A stretch of DNA of 64,000 bases from Rubricoccus sp963708165 (GCA_963708165.1 OY970187.1:2728001-2792000); one strand, 5' to 3'. Numbered from the stretch's first letter, positions 44,567-54,689 are shown. A program made the numbers and translations. Notes: generated from the sequence alone by a model not told the origin.

Positions 44567-44897
44567 GTGCAGAAAGGAGAGGTCGTCGGAGTGGCAACCG
44601 ATCAAAGGATGTGCCATCCTGGGAACGTAGCGGTTCTGGGTTCGAGATGGGCTCGCGCGCGCATCGTGGGCAACGTAGAGAGAAAAACGGAAATGGCCCG
44701 GTGGAATGGAACCGCGGCGTGGCAAAACTGGGGAGGGCCGCGCGGCCCCTTTTGTTCCGCCTCTGGCGCCAGAGGCCCGCCAGTTCCCCCGTCTGCGCCG
44801 AAGTACCCCGCCTCCGCCAGAGGCCTCTGGCGAGAGGGGGAGCCGTCCGTGCTGGTGGCGGCGCCCGTACCTTCGGTCTCCTCACGACCGCCCCACG
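44567..44897. other. Divergent promoter region
   Basis: No gene was found in the 330 bp. TACGTTCC on the minus strand (44629-44622) may serve the KaiC-like gene. TACCTTCG (44868-44875) precedes the aldehyde dehydrogenase ATG by 22 bp. GGGCCG-CG-CGGCCC followed by CTTTT (44735-44753) resembles a small terminator or attenuator. A full palindrome (44759-44776) and a reverse palindrome near 44815 are also present. Confidence 0.5.
44868..44875 (+). promoter_or_regulatory. Promoter -7 element TACCTTCG
   Basis: The box lies 22 bp before the aldehyde dehydrogenase start. It is the same octamer as at 49651-49658 and 19124-19131 (minus strand). Confidence 0.5.
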
Positions 44898-46581
44898 ATG
44901 GACGCCGATCTCGCCTCGATTCAGGAAGCCCGCGATGCGCTCACGCGCGTCCAGGCCGCACAGCGCCGCTTCAAAGCCACACCGCAGGAAGATGTAGACC
45001 GCATCGTGGACGCGATGGTGGAGGCCGGGGCGCGAGAGGCCGAGCGCCTGGGCACGATGGCGCACGAGGAGACCGGCTTCGGCCGGCCCGACAGCAAGCG
45101 CCAGAAAAACCTCTTCGCGACGCGCACGCTGCAAGAGCGGATGCGCGGGATGCGCACGGCGGGCGTGGTCGCCAAGAAAGAGGGCGGCAAGATCTGGGAG
45201 GTCGCCACGCCGATGGGTGTCGTCGCGGCGCTCATCCCGAGCACCAACCCGACGGCGACGGCGATGTACAAAGCCATCATCAGCGCCAAGGCGCGGTGTG
45301 GCATTGTGATGAGCCCGCACCCCAAGGCGGCGAAGTGCACGGCCGAAGCGCTGCGCGTTGTGGCCGAAGCCGCCTACGCCTCTGGCGCGCCCGAGGGCCT
45401 GTTCGCGTGCCTCACGCGCGTGACCATGCAGGGCACGAACGAGATCATGGAAAACGGCATTACGGACGTGATTCTGGCCACTGGCGGCGGCGCGATGGTG
45501 CGCGCGGCGTACTCCAAAGGCAAGCCCGCCTACGGCGTGGGCAGCGGCAACGTGCCGGTCTATGTGGACCGGTCCGCCAACGTCGCCAAGGCCGCCGCCG
45601 ACATCCTGACGGGCACCAGCTTCGATTGGGGCACGCTGTGCTCGACCGAGCGCTCGGTTGTGGCCGATGCCCCTATCCGCACCGAACTGCTAGAGGCCTT
45701 TCGCGCCAGAGGCGGATACGTCTGCTCGGACGCGGAGCGCGCCAAGCTCCGAGCCATCATCAAGCCCGGCGGGCGCTTCAACGTGGACATCGTGGGCCAG
45801 AGCCCGATGCGCATCGCGGAACTCGCGGGCTTCACGGTCCCGAACGACACGCGCGCGCTCATCGCCGAAGTCGACACCGTGGGGTCGGGCGAGCCGCTGT
45901 CCATGGAGACGCTCTCGCCCATCCTCAGCTTTTACGTCGCCGACGGCTGGGAGCAGGGCTGCGAGCGGTGCATCCAGATCCTGGAGTTCGGCGGCATCGG
46001 CCACACGCTCGCGATCCACGCGCAGAGCGAGCGGGCCATCGAGCAGTTCGCGCTCAAGAAGCCGTCCATGCGCATCGTCGTCAATACGGTCGCCGCGCTG
46101 GGCTCGGTCGGCATGACGACCCAGCTGTTCCCCGCGATGACGCTCGGGCCGGGGACCGTCGGCGGCAGCATCACGAGCGACAACGTCTCGCCGCTGCACC
46201 TCATCAACGTCAAGCGCGTCGCCTTCGAGACGGCACCGCTCAACGACGACGCGGGGCAGCCTCTGGCGGCGAATGCTCAGCGATCTGCGACCGCGCCCGG
46301 CCTCGCGCGCGAGCGCTCCATCGACGCCCGCGCCTCTGGCGCCAGAGGCTCGGGTACGACGAGCCGGCCCCGCCCCGGTCTCTGGCGGCGGCTGGATGGA
46401 CGAGATCGAGCGGCGCTTGCTGGACCGCGCGGGCAACGCGCCGGTCTCGCGGCCTGCGCCAGAGGCGCCACGCTCTGCTTCGCGCGCGCCAGAGGCCTCT
46501 GGCGCAGGCGCGCCTGCTTCGTCCACGCTCGCGATCCCGGATCCGCAGGTGGAGGCGCTGATTCAGAGGTTCCGGAAGTAA
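44898..46581 (+). CDS. CoA-acylating aldehyde dehydrogenase (EutE/AdhE-N type) with C-terminal extension; one frameshift
   Basis: The ATG at 44898 begins an aldehyde dehydrogenase of the CoA-dependent branch: VATPMGVVAALIPSTNPTATAMYK near residue 110, GNVPVYVD and the catalytic Cys in SFDWGTLCSTERS near 240. It converts a short aldehyde plus CoA and NAD+ to acyl-CoA. The enzyme proper ends with PLHLINVKRVAFE (about residue 450). A tail of about 100 residues follows. The frame shifts by one base somewhere in 46263-46380; the second frame gives SGGGWMDEIERRLLDRAG and ends IPDPQVEALIQRFRK. The corrected length is 560. The amphipathic tail ends resemble peptides that target enzymes to microcompartments, but no shell genes are near. 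Confidence 0.85.
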
Positions 46582-46650
46582 GGGTTCGCGCTCTCGCAGC
46601 GGGCCGCGCGCCAGAGGCTGGAGCGTGACACCTCTGGCGCCTCTGGCGCG

Positions 46651-46658
46651 TAGACTTG
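46651..46658 (+). promoter_or_regulatory. Promoter -7-like element TAGACTTG 4 nt before ATG
   Basis: TAGACTTG-AGGC-ATG. The box is close to TAnnTTTG, and its position predicts a leaderless message for the TPR histidine kinase gene. Confidence 0.4.
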
Positions 46659-46662
46659 AGGC

Positions 46663-48598
46663 ATGGCCGAGGTCCCCGCCCCCGTTCCCGCAAACCCGCC
46701 GCTCTCCGTCGAGACCGGCGACGCTGCGCTGGACGCGCTCCTGGCCCAGGCGTGGGAGGGGATGCCGGACCGCCCCGACCGCGTGGCGGCGTTGGCGCAG
46801 CGTGCGCTAGAGCGCGCTGAGGCCACAGGCAACGCCCGGGGCCGCGCGTACGCGCTGGGGTACGTGGGTGTGGGGCAGTACATGCGCTCGGACCACAAGG
46901 ACGCGCTCGCGTCGCTGACCGAGGCCCTCGCGGAGATGGAGCCGCTCGGCGACCTCTACGGCCGCTGCCTCATCATGGGCGCGCTCGCGGGGGTGCACCT
47001 CAGCCTGGGCCACTTCGAGGAAGCGATCAAGGCGTCGCTGGACGCCTTGCAGGCGTCGCGAGCGCTTGGCGACCGGCGGCAGGAGGCGTGGATCCTCGCC
47101 AACCTGGGCAACGGCTACCTAGACCTGGGGGATCTTCAGCGCGCGATGGAAGCGGGAGAGAAGGGCCTGCACCTTTTCGGAAACCTGGGCCTTGGCGCAG
47201 GGCAGGCCCGGGCGCACGGCGTCATCGGCGGCGCGTTGATGCGCATGGGCCGCAGCGCCGAGGCCCGCGCGCACCACGAAGCCGCGCTCCGCCTAGCACG
47301 CGAGGGCGGCGTCCTGCTCAACGAAGCGCGCGCGCTCCACGACCTGGGCGAGTGCACGCACATCGCAGGCGACCCCGCAGCGGCGCTGAGCCTGCACCGC
47401 GAGGCGCTCGCGATCCGCCGCGAGGTGGGCAACCGCCAGGCGCAGAGCACCAGCCTGCTCCACATCGGCCTCGCGCTCTCAGCCCTCGGCCGCACGCCAG
47501 AGGCCGTCGAGAGGCTTACCCAAGCGCGCGACCTCGCGATGGAGGTCGGGGCCGAGCCGCGCGTCGCGCAGGCCGACGAGGCGCTGGCCGAGGCCTACGA
47601 GGAAGCGGGCGACCCGACGCTCGCGCTGGAGCACTACCGCCTGTTCCACGCCCGCCGCGAGCAGATGCTGGACGCGCAATCGCGCAGCCGCATCCAGTCC
47701 ATCCAGATCCGCGCCGACGCCGAGCAGGCGCAGCGCGAGGCCGAGATCGCGCACCTCCGCTCGGTCGAACTCGCCGAGGCCAACGCCGGGCCTGGAAGCC
47801 GCTCTCGCGATCTCGCAGCAGACGCAGCGGCGCCTGCTCCAGCAGGAAAAGCTGGCCTCGCTGGGCCGCCTGGCCTCTGGCGTGGCGCACGAGATTCAGA
47901 ACCCGATCAACTTCATCGCCAACTTCGCCGGCATCAACGCGGAGTACGCCGTCGAGATGCGCGAGACCGTGGAGCAGCGGCGCGCGCAGCTTCCGCCAGA
48001 CCTCGCGGACGAACTCACCGAACTGCTGAGCGACCTCGGCGCCAACATCGGGCGCGTGCAGGAGCACGCGCAGCGCGCCAGCGGCATCGTCAAAAGCCTC
48101 GTCGCCCACGGCAACACGGCCTCTGGCGAGCGCCAGACCGTCGACCTGCGCGACCTTGTGGGACGCGTCGTCGCGGTGACGTTTGCGGGCTCCGGGATCC
48201 GGCCCGTCTGGGTGCCTGGCTCCGATCCGGTGTGCGCCGAGGTCGACGCGCAGGCGTTCGACCGTGCTCTCGTCAACCTGGTGGACAACGCCCGCCGCGC
48301 CGTGCTGGACCGCGCAGACCAGGACGACAGCTTCCGCGCGGTCGTCTGCGTCTCGCTAGACGGCGTGGACGACCGCGCCATCCTTCGCGTGATGGACAAC
48401 GGCCACGGCATCCCAGAAGACCTCCAGGACCGCGTGTTCGAGCCGTTCTACAGCACCCGCCCGACGGGCGAGGGCACGGGCCTGGGCCTCACGCTCGCCC
48501 GCCAGATCATCGTGGACGGCCACGAAGGCTCGCTCGACCTGGAGCCCTCCGCGATGGGCGCCACGTTTACGGTCTCGCTGCCTCTGGCGGAGGGGTAG
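46663..48598 (+). CDS. TPR-containing soluble histidine kinase; one frameshift
   Basis: The ATG at 46663 starts about 330 residues of tetratricopeptide repeats (LGNGYLDLGDLQRAMEAGEKGL and similar 40-residue units), then a coiled coil (SRIQSIQIRADAEQAQREAEIAHLR). The frame breaks near 47788 (AACGCCGGGCCTGG). Removing one G continues as LEAALAISQQTQRRLLQQEKLASLGRL, SGVAHEIQNPINFI (phospho-His) and the ATPase with LVNLVDNARRA, DNGHGIPE and GEGTGLGLTLARQI. The corrected length is 644. TPR-linked kinases of this shape are typical of Bacteroidota. No receiver gene is adjacent. The stop TAG shares its G with a full palindrome (48598-48615). Confidence 0.87.
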
Positions 48599-48682
48599 CC
48601 TCTGGCGCCAGAGGCCGCGGGTGGCAGGGTGTCTGGCTGGTGGGTACCCCCCCGCTCGACGCGCCTGTGACGGCGGTCGACC

Positions 48683-48795
48683 TGTCCCCCTTGTCAAGGG
48701 GGACAATCCAGATCGAGATCTTGGCGACGCCAGCCGCCATCGTCTGGGTTTTGTAACGACCCGGTGTGGAATTGTCCCCCTCGCTGAGGGGGACA
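48683..48795. repeat. Pair of TGTCCCCC ... GGGGGACA hairpins
   Basis: The first hairpin is TGTCCCCCTTGTCAAGGGGGACA (read as arms TGTCCCCCTTG and CAAGGGGGACA). The second has arms TGTCCCCCTC and GAGGGGGACA around GCT. Degenerate copies occur near 35340 and 35430. They may act as bidirectional terminators between the convergent genes. Confidence 0.7.
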
Positions 48796-48836
48796 GCTTC
48801 GCGACCAACGGGCGAGCGAAGCGGGGGGTAGCCGCG

Positions 48837-48950
48837 CCTCTTCGCCACGCCCGCGCCTCTTCGCCACGCCCGCGCCTCTTCGCCACGCCCGCGCCTCTTC
48901 GCCACGCCCGCGCCTCTTCGCCACGCCCGCACCTCTTCGCCACGCCCGCG
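48837..48950 (+). repeat. Six tandem 19-bp units CCTCTTCGCCACGCCCGCG
   Basis: Units start at 48837, 48856, 48875, 48894, 48913 and 48932; the fifth copy ends in GCA in place of GCG. The next unit position begins CCTCTGGCG, the full palindrome at 48950-48967. CCTCTTCGCC is one step from CCTCTGGCGCC, so the array may come from a mutated half-site. The period of 19 is not a multiple of three, which argues against coding. Confidence 0.93.
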
Positions 48951-48977
48951 CCTCTGGCGCCAGAGGCACTCCAGTCC

Positions 48978-49632
48978 CTAGACCCCAGCCCCCAGTCCTA
49001 CCAAGAGCCCCACCGCCCACATCGCTGCGCCCGCCGCCAGAGGCACCCGCAGGTTGTCGTTGACCGGGATCGGCAGCGCCTCCACGAGTGCGGCCACGAC
49101 GGCGCCGACGCCGATTTGCGTCCACGAGAGGCTGTACGCCCGGCCACAGCGAGAACGCCCAGCCCATTAGCGCCGCGGTCGCGATAAAGGCCAGCGTGCC
49201 CTCCAGCGATTTGGGCGAGCCGAAGAGGCGCGTGCGTCCGATGCGCCGCCCCACGAGCGCCGCCGCCGCGTCGCCGATCATCTGCATCGCCATGGCTGCG
49301 GCGGCCACGACGGGCGCGAACAGCGCCACGCACAGCGCCGCGGCCACGCACATCATCGTCGCGCCGTTGAAGACCAGGCGCTCGCCGAACGGCGGGATCT
49401 CCTCGGGGCGCATCAGCGAGCCGAACACCTTGAGCAGAACGTCCCGCGCCCATTCGATCCTCTGGCGGGACCAGTCCGCCAGCAGCGCGAGCGCCGCCAG
49501 AGGCACCAGCACCCACAGCGAGACCTCGCGGCCGAACAGCAAGATGCCCACCGGGATCGCGAGCGCCATCAGGTGGAGCGCCTTGCGCCGCACTTCGGCG
49601 GCGTAGGAGATGACGGGGACGTGGTCGCTCAT
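48978..49632 (-). CDS. SEC59/DGK1/VTE5-type CTP-dependent lipid kinase; one frameshift
   Basis: The ATG at 49632 begins a membrane protein with seven spans. EVRRKALHLMALAIP near residue 10, RLVFNGATMMCVAAAL, MQMIGDAAAALVGRRIGRTR and KSLEGTLAFI are the conserved blocks of the dolichol kinase/phytol kinase/diacylglycerol kinase family that uses CTP. The frame breaks near 49140 (GCCGGGCGTACAG). Removing one G gives SLSWTQIGVGAVVAALVEA, LPIPVNDNLRVPLAAGA and a stop at 48978. VEALPIPVNDNL is the usual C-terminal signature. The corrected length is 217. The lipid substrate is unknown. Confidence 0.82.
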
Positions 49633-49650
49633 GGAACGCGGGGAGAGGCC

Positions 49651-49658
49651 CGAAGGTA
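49651..49658 (-). promoter_or_regulatory. Promoter -7 element TACCTTCG
   Basis: TACCTTCG on the minus strand lies 18 bp before the SEC59-type start codon. A leader of only about 10 nt would result. Confidence 0.5.
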
Positions 49659-49685
49659 GCCGCACCCTCACCTGCCTCTGGCGCC

Positions 49686-50525
49686 ATGCGTTCTCTGCTG
49701 CTCCTGTTTCTCGTGTTCACCGTTGCCGCCTGCACCTCTAGCGACGCTCCCGACTATGCGGGCGAGATGCGCGAGCAGCACGACGGCGACTCTGCCCAGG
49801 CCTCTGGCGCCGCCGTGGGCGCCCAGGATGCGGACGTGACGCGCGAGGAGGTCGCCTACGCGACCGTCGGCGGCGAGAGCGTGATGGGCACGCTCATCCG
49901 GCCTGCCGGCGCGACGGGCCCGCTGCCCGCCGTGATCGTGATCCACGAGTGGTGGGGGCTCAACGACAACGTGCGCGACATGGCCGCACGGCTCGCCGCC
50001 GAGGGCTACGCCACGCTCGCCGTCGACCTCTACGGCGGCCAGACCGCCGACACGCCAGAGGCTGCGATGGGCCTCATGCGCGCCGCGATGGGCGACGCCG
50101 AGGCCGCGACCGACAACCTCCGCCAGGCGTACGCCTACCTCACCACCACGCAGCAGGCGCCCGCCGTCGCCTCGCTGGGCTGGTGCTTTGGCGGCGCGTG
50201 GTCGCTGCGGGCCGCCCTCGCGATGCCCACCGAACTGAGCGCGGTCGTGATCTACTACGGCCAGCCCAACACCGAGTCCTCCGAGTTGGAGCCTCTGGCA
50301 ATGCCCGTCCTCGCGCACTTTGGCGAGGCCGACTCGTCCATCCCGATGGATGCCGTCGAAGCGTTCGAGAGCGCGCTGGTGGCCGCGGGCGTGGAGAACA
50401 CCGTCTACGTCTACACCGACGCCGAGCACGCCTTTGCCAACCCCTCCGGCCAGCGCTACGACGCCGAGGCCGCCGAGACCGCGTGGGCGCGCACGACGGC
50501 GTTTCTGGCCGCGACCCTCAAGTAG
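49686..50525 (+). CDS. Lipoprotein dienelactone hydrolase-family enzyme
   Basis: The protein has 279 residues. The signal peptide ends in the lipobox VAAC (Cys16), so the enzyme is lipid-anchored. The alpha/beta-hydrolase fold has IHEWWGLNDNVRDMAARLAAEGY, the nucleophile elbow GWCFGG (Cys), the Asp in HFGEADSSIP and His in EHAFANPSG, the triad of dienelactone hydrolases. The substrate is not known; many family members are general esterases. The frame is intact. Confidence 0.9.
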   Translation: MRSLLLLFLVFTVAACTSSDAPDYAGEMREQHDGDSAQASGAAVGAQDADVTREEVAYATVGGESVMGTLIRPAGATGPLPAVIVIHEWWGLNDNVRDMAARLAAEGYATLAVDLYGGQTADTPEAAMGLMRAAMGDAEAATDNLRQAYAYLTTTQQAPAVASLGWCFGGAWSLRAALAMPTELSAVVIYYGQPNTESSELEPLAMPVLAHFGEADSSIPMDAVEAFESALVAAGVENTVYVYTDAEHAFANPSGQRYDAEAAETAWARTTAFLAATLK

Positions 50526-50570
50526 CGCCTCTGGCGGCCTGCCCTGAGCGGAGCCGAACGCGCCAGAGGC

Positions 50571-53500
50571 TCAGTCCTCTGGCAAACCCAACTCTGGCAG
50601 CGCGTCCACGATGCGCACCGTCTCCACGCTCACGTGCGCCACCCGCCGGATGAGCGACACCAGCGCGGAGCGCCGTCGCGTTCTCGCCTCTGGCGAAGGC
50701 CGCGTTGGGGTCGTGCACGATGCCGGAGCGCTTGTCCGTCTTGACGCGCAACTGGTCCACCAGCCACGCCAGCGCCGAGCGGTTTCCCAGCGTGTAGCGG
50801 TGCGCCTCGGGCGGGATGCCGGTGAGCGAGAGGCTGTCGTTGAGGCGGAGCGTGCCCGCGTCGGCGTCCAGCTTCATCTTTTCGATGGTGTAGTCCAGCG
50901 GCGTGCCCGGCTCGTGGACCAACGCGAGGTCGGCCTCTGGCGCGGTCTCGTAGCCGACGTGCAACTGCGCCAGCGCGCGGCCCGCCTCCGCCAGAGGCCA
51001 GAAGCCGCCGCCCTCGGCGGCGCTCGGCGCGAACGGCACGCGCGGGAGCGAGCGCTTCAGGTCCGCGGCGTAGCGGGCGCGGTAGGCCGGGTGGTGGAGC
51101 ACGGCGTAGACGTAGTGGAACACGTCCTCCTTTGTGATCGCGGCCTCTGGCGACCGCGCGGCGGTCTCCTCGGCGTAGCGCGCGCGAAACTGCTCCAGCG
51201 CCCAGTCCGTCAGGTTCTCTTTCCGAGCGTAGCGGACGCCGCCGAGTTCGATGACCGCCTCGCCCGCCTCTGGCGCCGCGCCCTCCGCCAGAGGCCGGTA
51301 GATGTAGAGTGGGACGCACTGGAAGCTGTCGGCGCTGGCGAGAAGATGACAGTCGGCGAATCCGATCCACCATCAGCGCCTGAACTTGGTTCGCCAGACC
51401 CACACTGCTGACGCAGATCAGCTCGGTTCTCAGCCTCTGGCGTCGGGAAGTACTCATCGCCAGAGGCCGGCCGATGTCCACGAGGAGGTCGTCGTAGTAG
51501 AGCCACTTCGTGACGAATGGCCGATACATCGCACGGCGCACATGGCTCTCCTCGAAGTCACCGAAATGCACCCGGCTTGAGACTGTCTCTTCAAGAGGTC
51601 GCGGCTCCACTTGATCTTGGTGTCATCGCTCGTGACCACGTCCTCGACCTCTGACGGTCGTTCCGCCTTTCCGCTGCCACTTGACGACCTGCGCGTTGTA
51701 GGTGTCCACAAACCGTTCGATACGCTCGGCCAGCCTCTGGCGGTCGAAACCGTAGACCCACACGTCACGGTTGAGTCTGAACGCCAGGGCAGTACTCGTC
51801 TAGAGATCGTCGTCTCGTTCTCGTCGTCGCTCGTCTTCTCGGCGTTGCTGCACAGCGGAAGCAGGTCGTCCCAGTCGTCGGCGAGTGTCGCCGGTCAGCC
51901 AGACGTGGCGCGCATTCGGCTCTAACTCGCGCCAGTCGAGGCCGGTGAGGTCGCCCGCTTCTTCGAGCCAGTCGTACTTCTCGCGCTTCGTCCAGCGCTG
52001 GCCCGCCTCGGCGTAGCGGATCGTCGCGCGGCCGTCCTCCATCTTGCGCTTGCCGCCGGTCCGCACGAGGAGCGTGACCGCCACGCCCACCTGAATCCCG
52101 AACACGTTGTGCGTCGAGCCCGAGAGCGTCGGGTCCTTGCGCACGTTGCCGCCCAGCCCGAGCACCCACACCTCGTCGAACTCGCCCGCGAGGTGGCGCC
52201 GCATCCCGTCGAACGCGAGCCCGTCCAGAAACGAGTCGTTGGTCACGAACGCCACCGCGCCCTGCTCACCGATCCGGTCGGCGGCCCACCGGAACGCCTT
52301 CACGTACGGATCCGAGAGCGCGTTCTTGTTCGTGCGCGCCAGAGGCCGCCGCGTACGTCTCGCTCACGCGGCCGTCCACGTGCGGGTACTTCCGGTTCTG
52401 GTTCGCGTCGTTCGCGTTGACCTGGTGCGCGTTGTACGGCGGGTTGCCGATGACGACCGTGATCGGCGCCTCGCGCTGCCGCTGCGCGCGCTCCGAGTTC
52501 TCCGCCGAGAACATGCCGATGGTCTTGCCCTCCACCATCTCGAACGTGTCCACGAGCACGATGCCCTCGAACGGCGCGTACTGCCCCGTCTTCTCCAGGT
52601 AGGCGTGCTCCACGTTGAGGCTCGCCACGTAGTACGGCAGCAGCATCACCTCGTTGGCGTGCAACTCGCCTCTGGCGCGGGCGCCGCCCCCGCCAGAGGC
52701 CCCGTATTTGGCCGCGAGCGCAGGCGCCGGGATCTGGTCCATCACGCGCACCAGAAAGTTGCCCGTCCCCACGAACGGGTCCAGCACGTGCACGCCAGAG
52801 GCCGCGAGGGACTGCCCGAAGTGTCGTTCCAGCAGCACGTCCACGCTGCGCACCATCCAGTCCACAATCGGCTGCGGCGTGTAGACGATGCCGTGCGTGT
52901 CCGCGACTCTGTCCGAGAAGCCCTGGAAGAACTGCTCGTAGACCGTGTTGAGCAGCGTCTGCTTGGCCGAGAAGTCCTTGATGCCGTCCGCCGCCTCCTC
53001 GATCGCGATGTAGAAGCGGTCCAACTGCCCGATAAACGCCTCGCGCGAGAAGTGCCGCCCCGTGAGCGCGTCGATCACGCCCTTCGATGTCGCGCGCGAT
53101 GGCGTTGCGCCGCGCAAAGTCGCGGTTGTTGAACACGCTTCGGATGACCCGCTCGGTCAGCAGGTGCTGCACCAGCATCTCCTCCACGGCCTCCACCGCC
53201 ACGTTCGGGTTCACGCTCTCCCGGACCGTCTCCACGAACGCCTCGAACCTCTGGCGGAACGCCGCATCCTCCATCCGCGCGGTTTCGATCTTCGCCAGAA
53301 GCCCCGCCGCGAGCGTCGGGATGCGCCCCTTGAACGCCGCGACGGCCTCGTGGAACCGCTCGATCTCCGGCTCGCGGTACGAGAAGAACGCTTCCAGCAC
53401 GTCCGCCAGTTGCACCGAGTCCGTGAGGTCCGCCGTCTGGTATAGCTCGCCGTCCTGGTAGAGCAGCGCGCGCTCTGGCGCCTGAAACAGGATGTTCTGC

Positions 53501-53808
53501 AGGCTGTAGCCTCTGGCGATTTTGGCGCGCACCTCCTTTTCCAGGTCGTCGCCGGTGTCCTTGGCCTCCCAGTGCCCCAGCGTCACGCCGAAGCTGTCGC
53601 GCACCAGCCCGTCGTAGCGGATCGTCTTGCCGCCGCTGCCCTTCGTCGTGTGCTCCTCGATGAGCGTCCACGTCGCGCCTGCACCCGCCTGCAGCAGATT
53701 GGCGAACGCGCCTCGGACGGCGCCCTCGTGCGCCGCGTCCGCGTGGCCGCTCAGTTCCTGTAGCCGCTTGTGGTACTCGCGGACGGGTTTGGAGTCGGGA
53801 GAAAGCAT
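50571..53808 (-). pseudogene. Type IIG-like restriction-methylation fusion, multiply frameshifted
   Basis: Read with shifts, this is one protein of about 1080 residues from the ATG at 53808 to the TGA at 50571. The N-terminus has a PD-(D/E)xK-like site (YDGLVRDSFGVTLGHWEAKD). The middle is an adenine methylase with VLDPFVGTGNFLVRVM (SAM site) and VIGNPPYN. The C-terminus has DVWVYGFDRQRLAERIERF, MYRPFVTKWLYYDD and IEKMKLDADAGTLRLNDSLSLTGIP, as in target-recognition parts of type IIG/ISP enzymes. No helicase motifs are seen. One-base insertions occur near 53095, 52335, 51880 and 51330, and 51400-51870 needs several further shifts of both signs; one more occurs near 50690. No separate specificity or methylase gene is adjacent. 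Confidence 0.8.
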
Positions 53809-53893
53809 GAGCGCGCGTTAGGAACCGGGTGAGGAGGATAGCCGCGCCAGAGGCGTCGCCGTCTGCCTCTGGCGCCAGAGTCTGGTTTTCTTC

Positions 53894-53942
53894 CGTCCCC
53901 CGTCCCCCGTCCCCCGTCCCCCGTCCCCCGTCCCCCGTCCCC
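53894..53942 (+). repeat. Seven tandem heptamers CGTCCCC
   Basis: Seven perfect 7-bp units run into a reverse palindrome (CGCCAGAGGCCTCTGGCG) at 53942. Related heptamer runs are CAGTCCC near 61092, CCAGTCC near 19252 and GGAACTC near 34108. It lies between the restriction gene and thiE. Confidence 0.9.
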
Positions 53943-53969
53943 GCCAGAGGCCTCTGGCGCGCGCCCGTG

Positions 53970-54632
53970 CTAGGCCCACCGCTCGATGGCGTCGCGGAAG
54001 AGCGCCGTAGCGGCCTGCGGGTCCGCCGCGCACGAGACCGCCGTCATCACCGCCACGCCTCTGGCGCCCGCGTCCAGGCACGGCGCGACGCGCTCGGGCG
54101 TGATGCCCGCAATCGCGATGACGGGGATCGAGACCGCCGCGCAGGCCTCGGCCAGTCCCGCGAGGCCTTTGACGCGCGCCGGGTTGGCTTTGGAACTCGT
54201 CGCGTAGACCGGCCCGAAGCCGATGTAGTCTGCGCCCGCCGCCGCCGCCTCTCGCGCCTCGGCCACGCTTGTCGCCGTCGCGCCGACGATCCCGCCAGAG
54301 GCCGTCCGGGCGAACGCCGCGCGTGCCGCCGCGACGGGCAAATCGGTCTGCCCCACATGGACGCCATCCGCGCCCGCAGCGAGTGCGAGACCCAGGCGGT
54401 CATCGACCAGGCTCGTCGCGCCCGCCTCGCGGCACGCCGCGATCACGGGCAGCACGTTCGCCCACGCATCGCGCGCTGTGCCGTGTTTCTGCCGAAACTG
54501 GATCACGTCGGCGCCGCCCGCGAGCGCCAGCCCCGCCAGAGGCCCGTGGCCGTAGCGCTGCTGAAAGTGGAAATCGGTCAGCACGTGGAGGCGTCCGATG
54601 CGGCGAGGCGTTGTCACAGGAGGAGTCGTCAT
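53970..54632 (-). CDS. thiE: Thiamine-phosphate synthase
   Basis: The protein has 220 residues. It joins HMP-PP and thiazole phosphate to give thiamine phosphate. Motifs are VIQFRQKHG (usual LRxK position), LVDDRLGLALAAGADGVHVGQTDLP, GATATSVAEAREA, DYIGFGPVYATSSK and PVIAIAGI. Length fits the family (about 210-220). It stands alone with no other thiamine genes and no TPP riboswitch upstream. It is transcribed divergently from the response regulator, with 68 bp between starts. Confidence 0.93.
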   Translation of the reverse strand: MTTPPVTTPRRIGRLHVLTDFHFQQRYGHGPLAGLALAGGADVIQFRQKHGTARDAWANVLPVIAACREAGATSLVDDRLGLALAAGADGVHVGQTDLPVAAARAAFARTASGGIVGATATSVAEAREAAAAGADYIGFGPVYATSSKANPARVKGLAGLAEACAAVSIPVIAIAGITPERVAPCLDAGARGVAVMTAVSCAADPQAATALFRDAIERWA

Positions 54633-54689
54633 GGCGTGAAGATCGCCCCGTGCAACGGAATGGTGATCCGAGCGTTCACCGGTGCCCGG

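Larger units (their letters stand above)
48599..48977. other. Repeat-rich intergenic region
   Basis: No gene is seen between the convergent kinase and SEC59-type genes. From left to right it holds the palindrome at 48598, two TGTCCCCC/GGGGGACA hairpins (48683-48705 and 48773-48795), six tandem 19-mers (48837-48950), and another full palindrome (48950-48967). Open frames through it are products of the repeat and not genes. Confidence 0.75.

Noticed and set aside
48837..48967. CRISPR array
   Set aside because: The 19-bp units are directly adjacent with no unique spacers, and no cas genes are present.
48694..49000. Open frame with repeated Arg-Gly-Ala-Gly-Val-Ala-Lys units
   Set aside because: It is the translation of the 19-bp tandem repeat. 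The 19-bp period changes frame each unit and no start or conserved part supports a gene.
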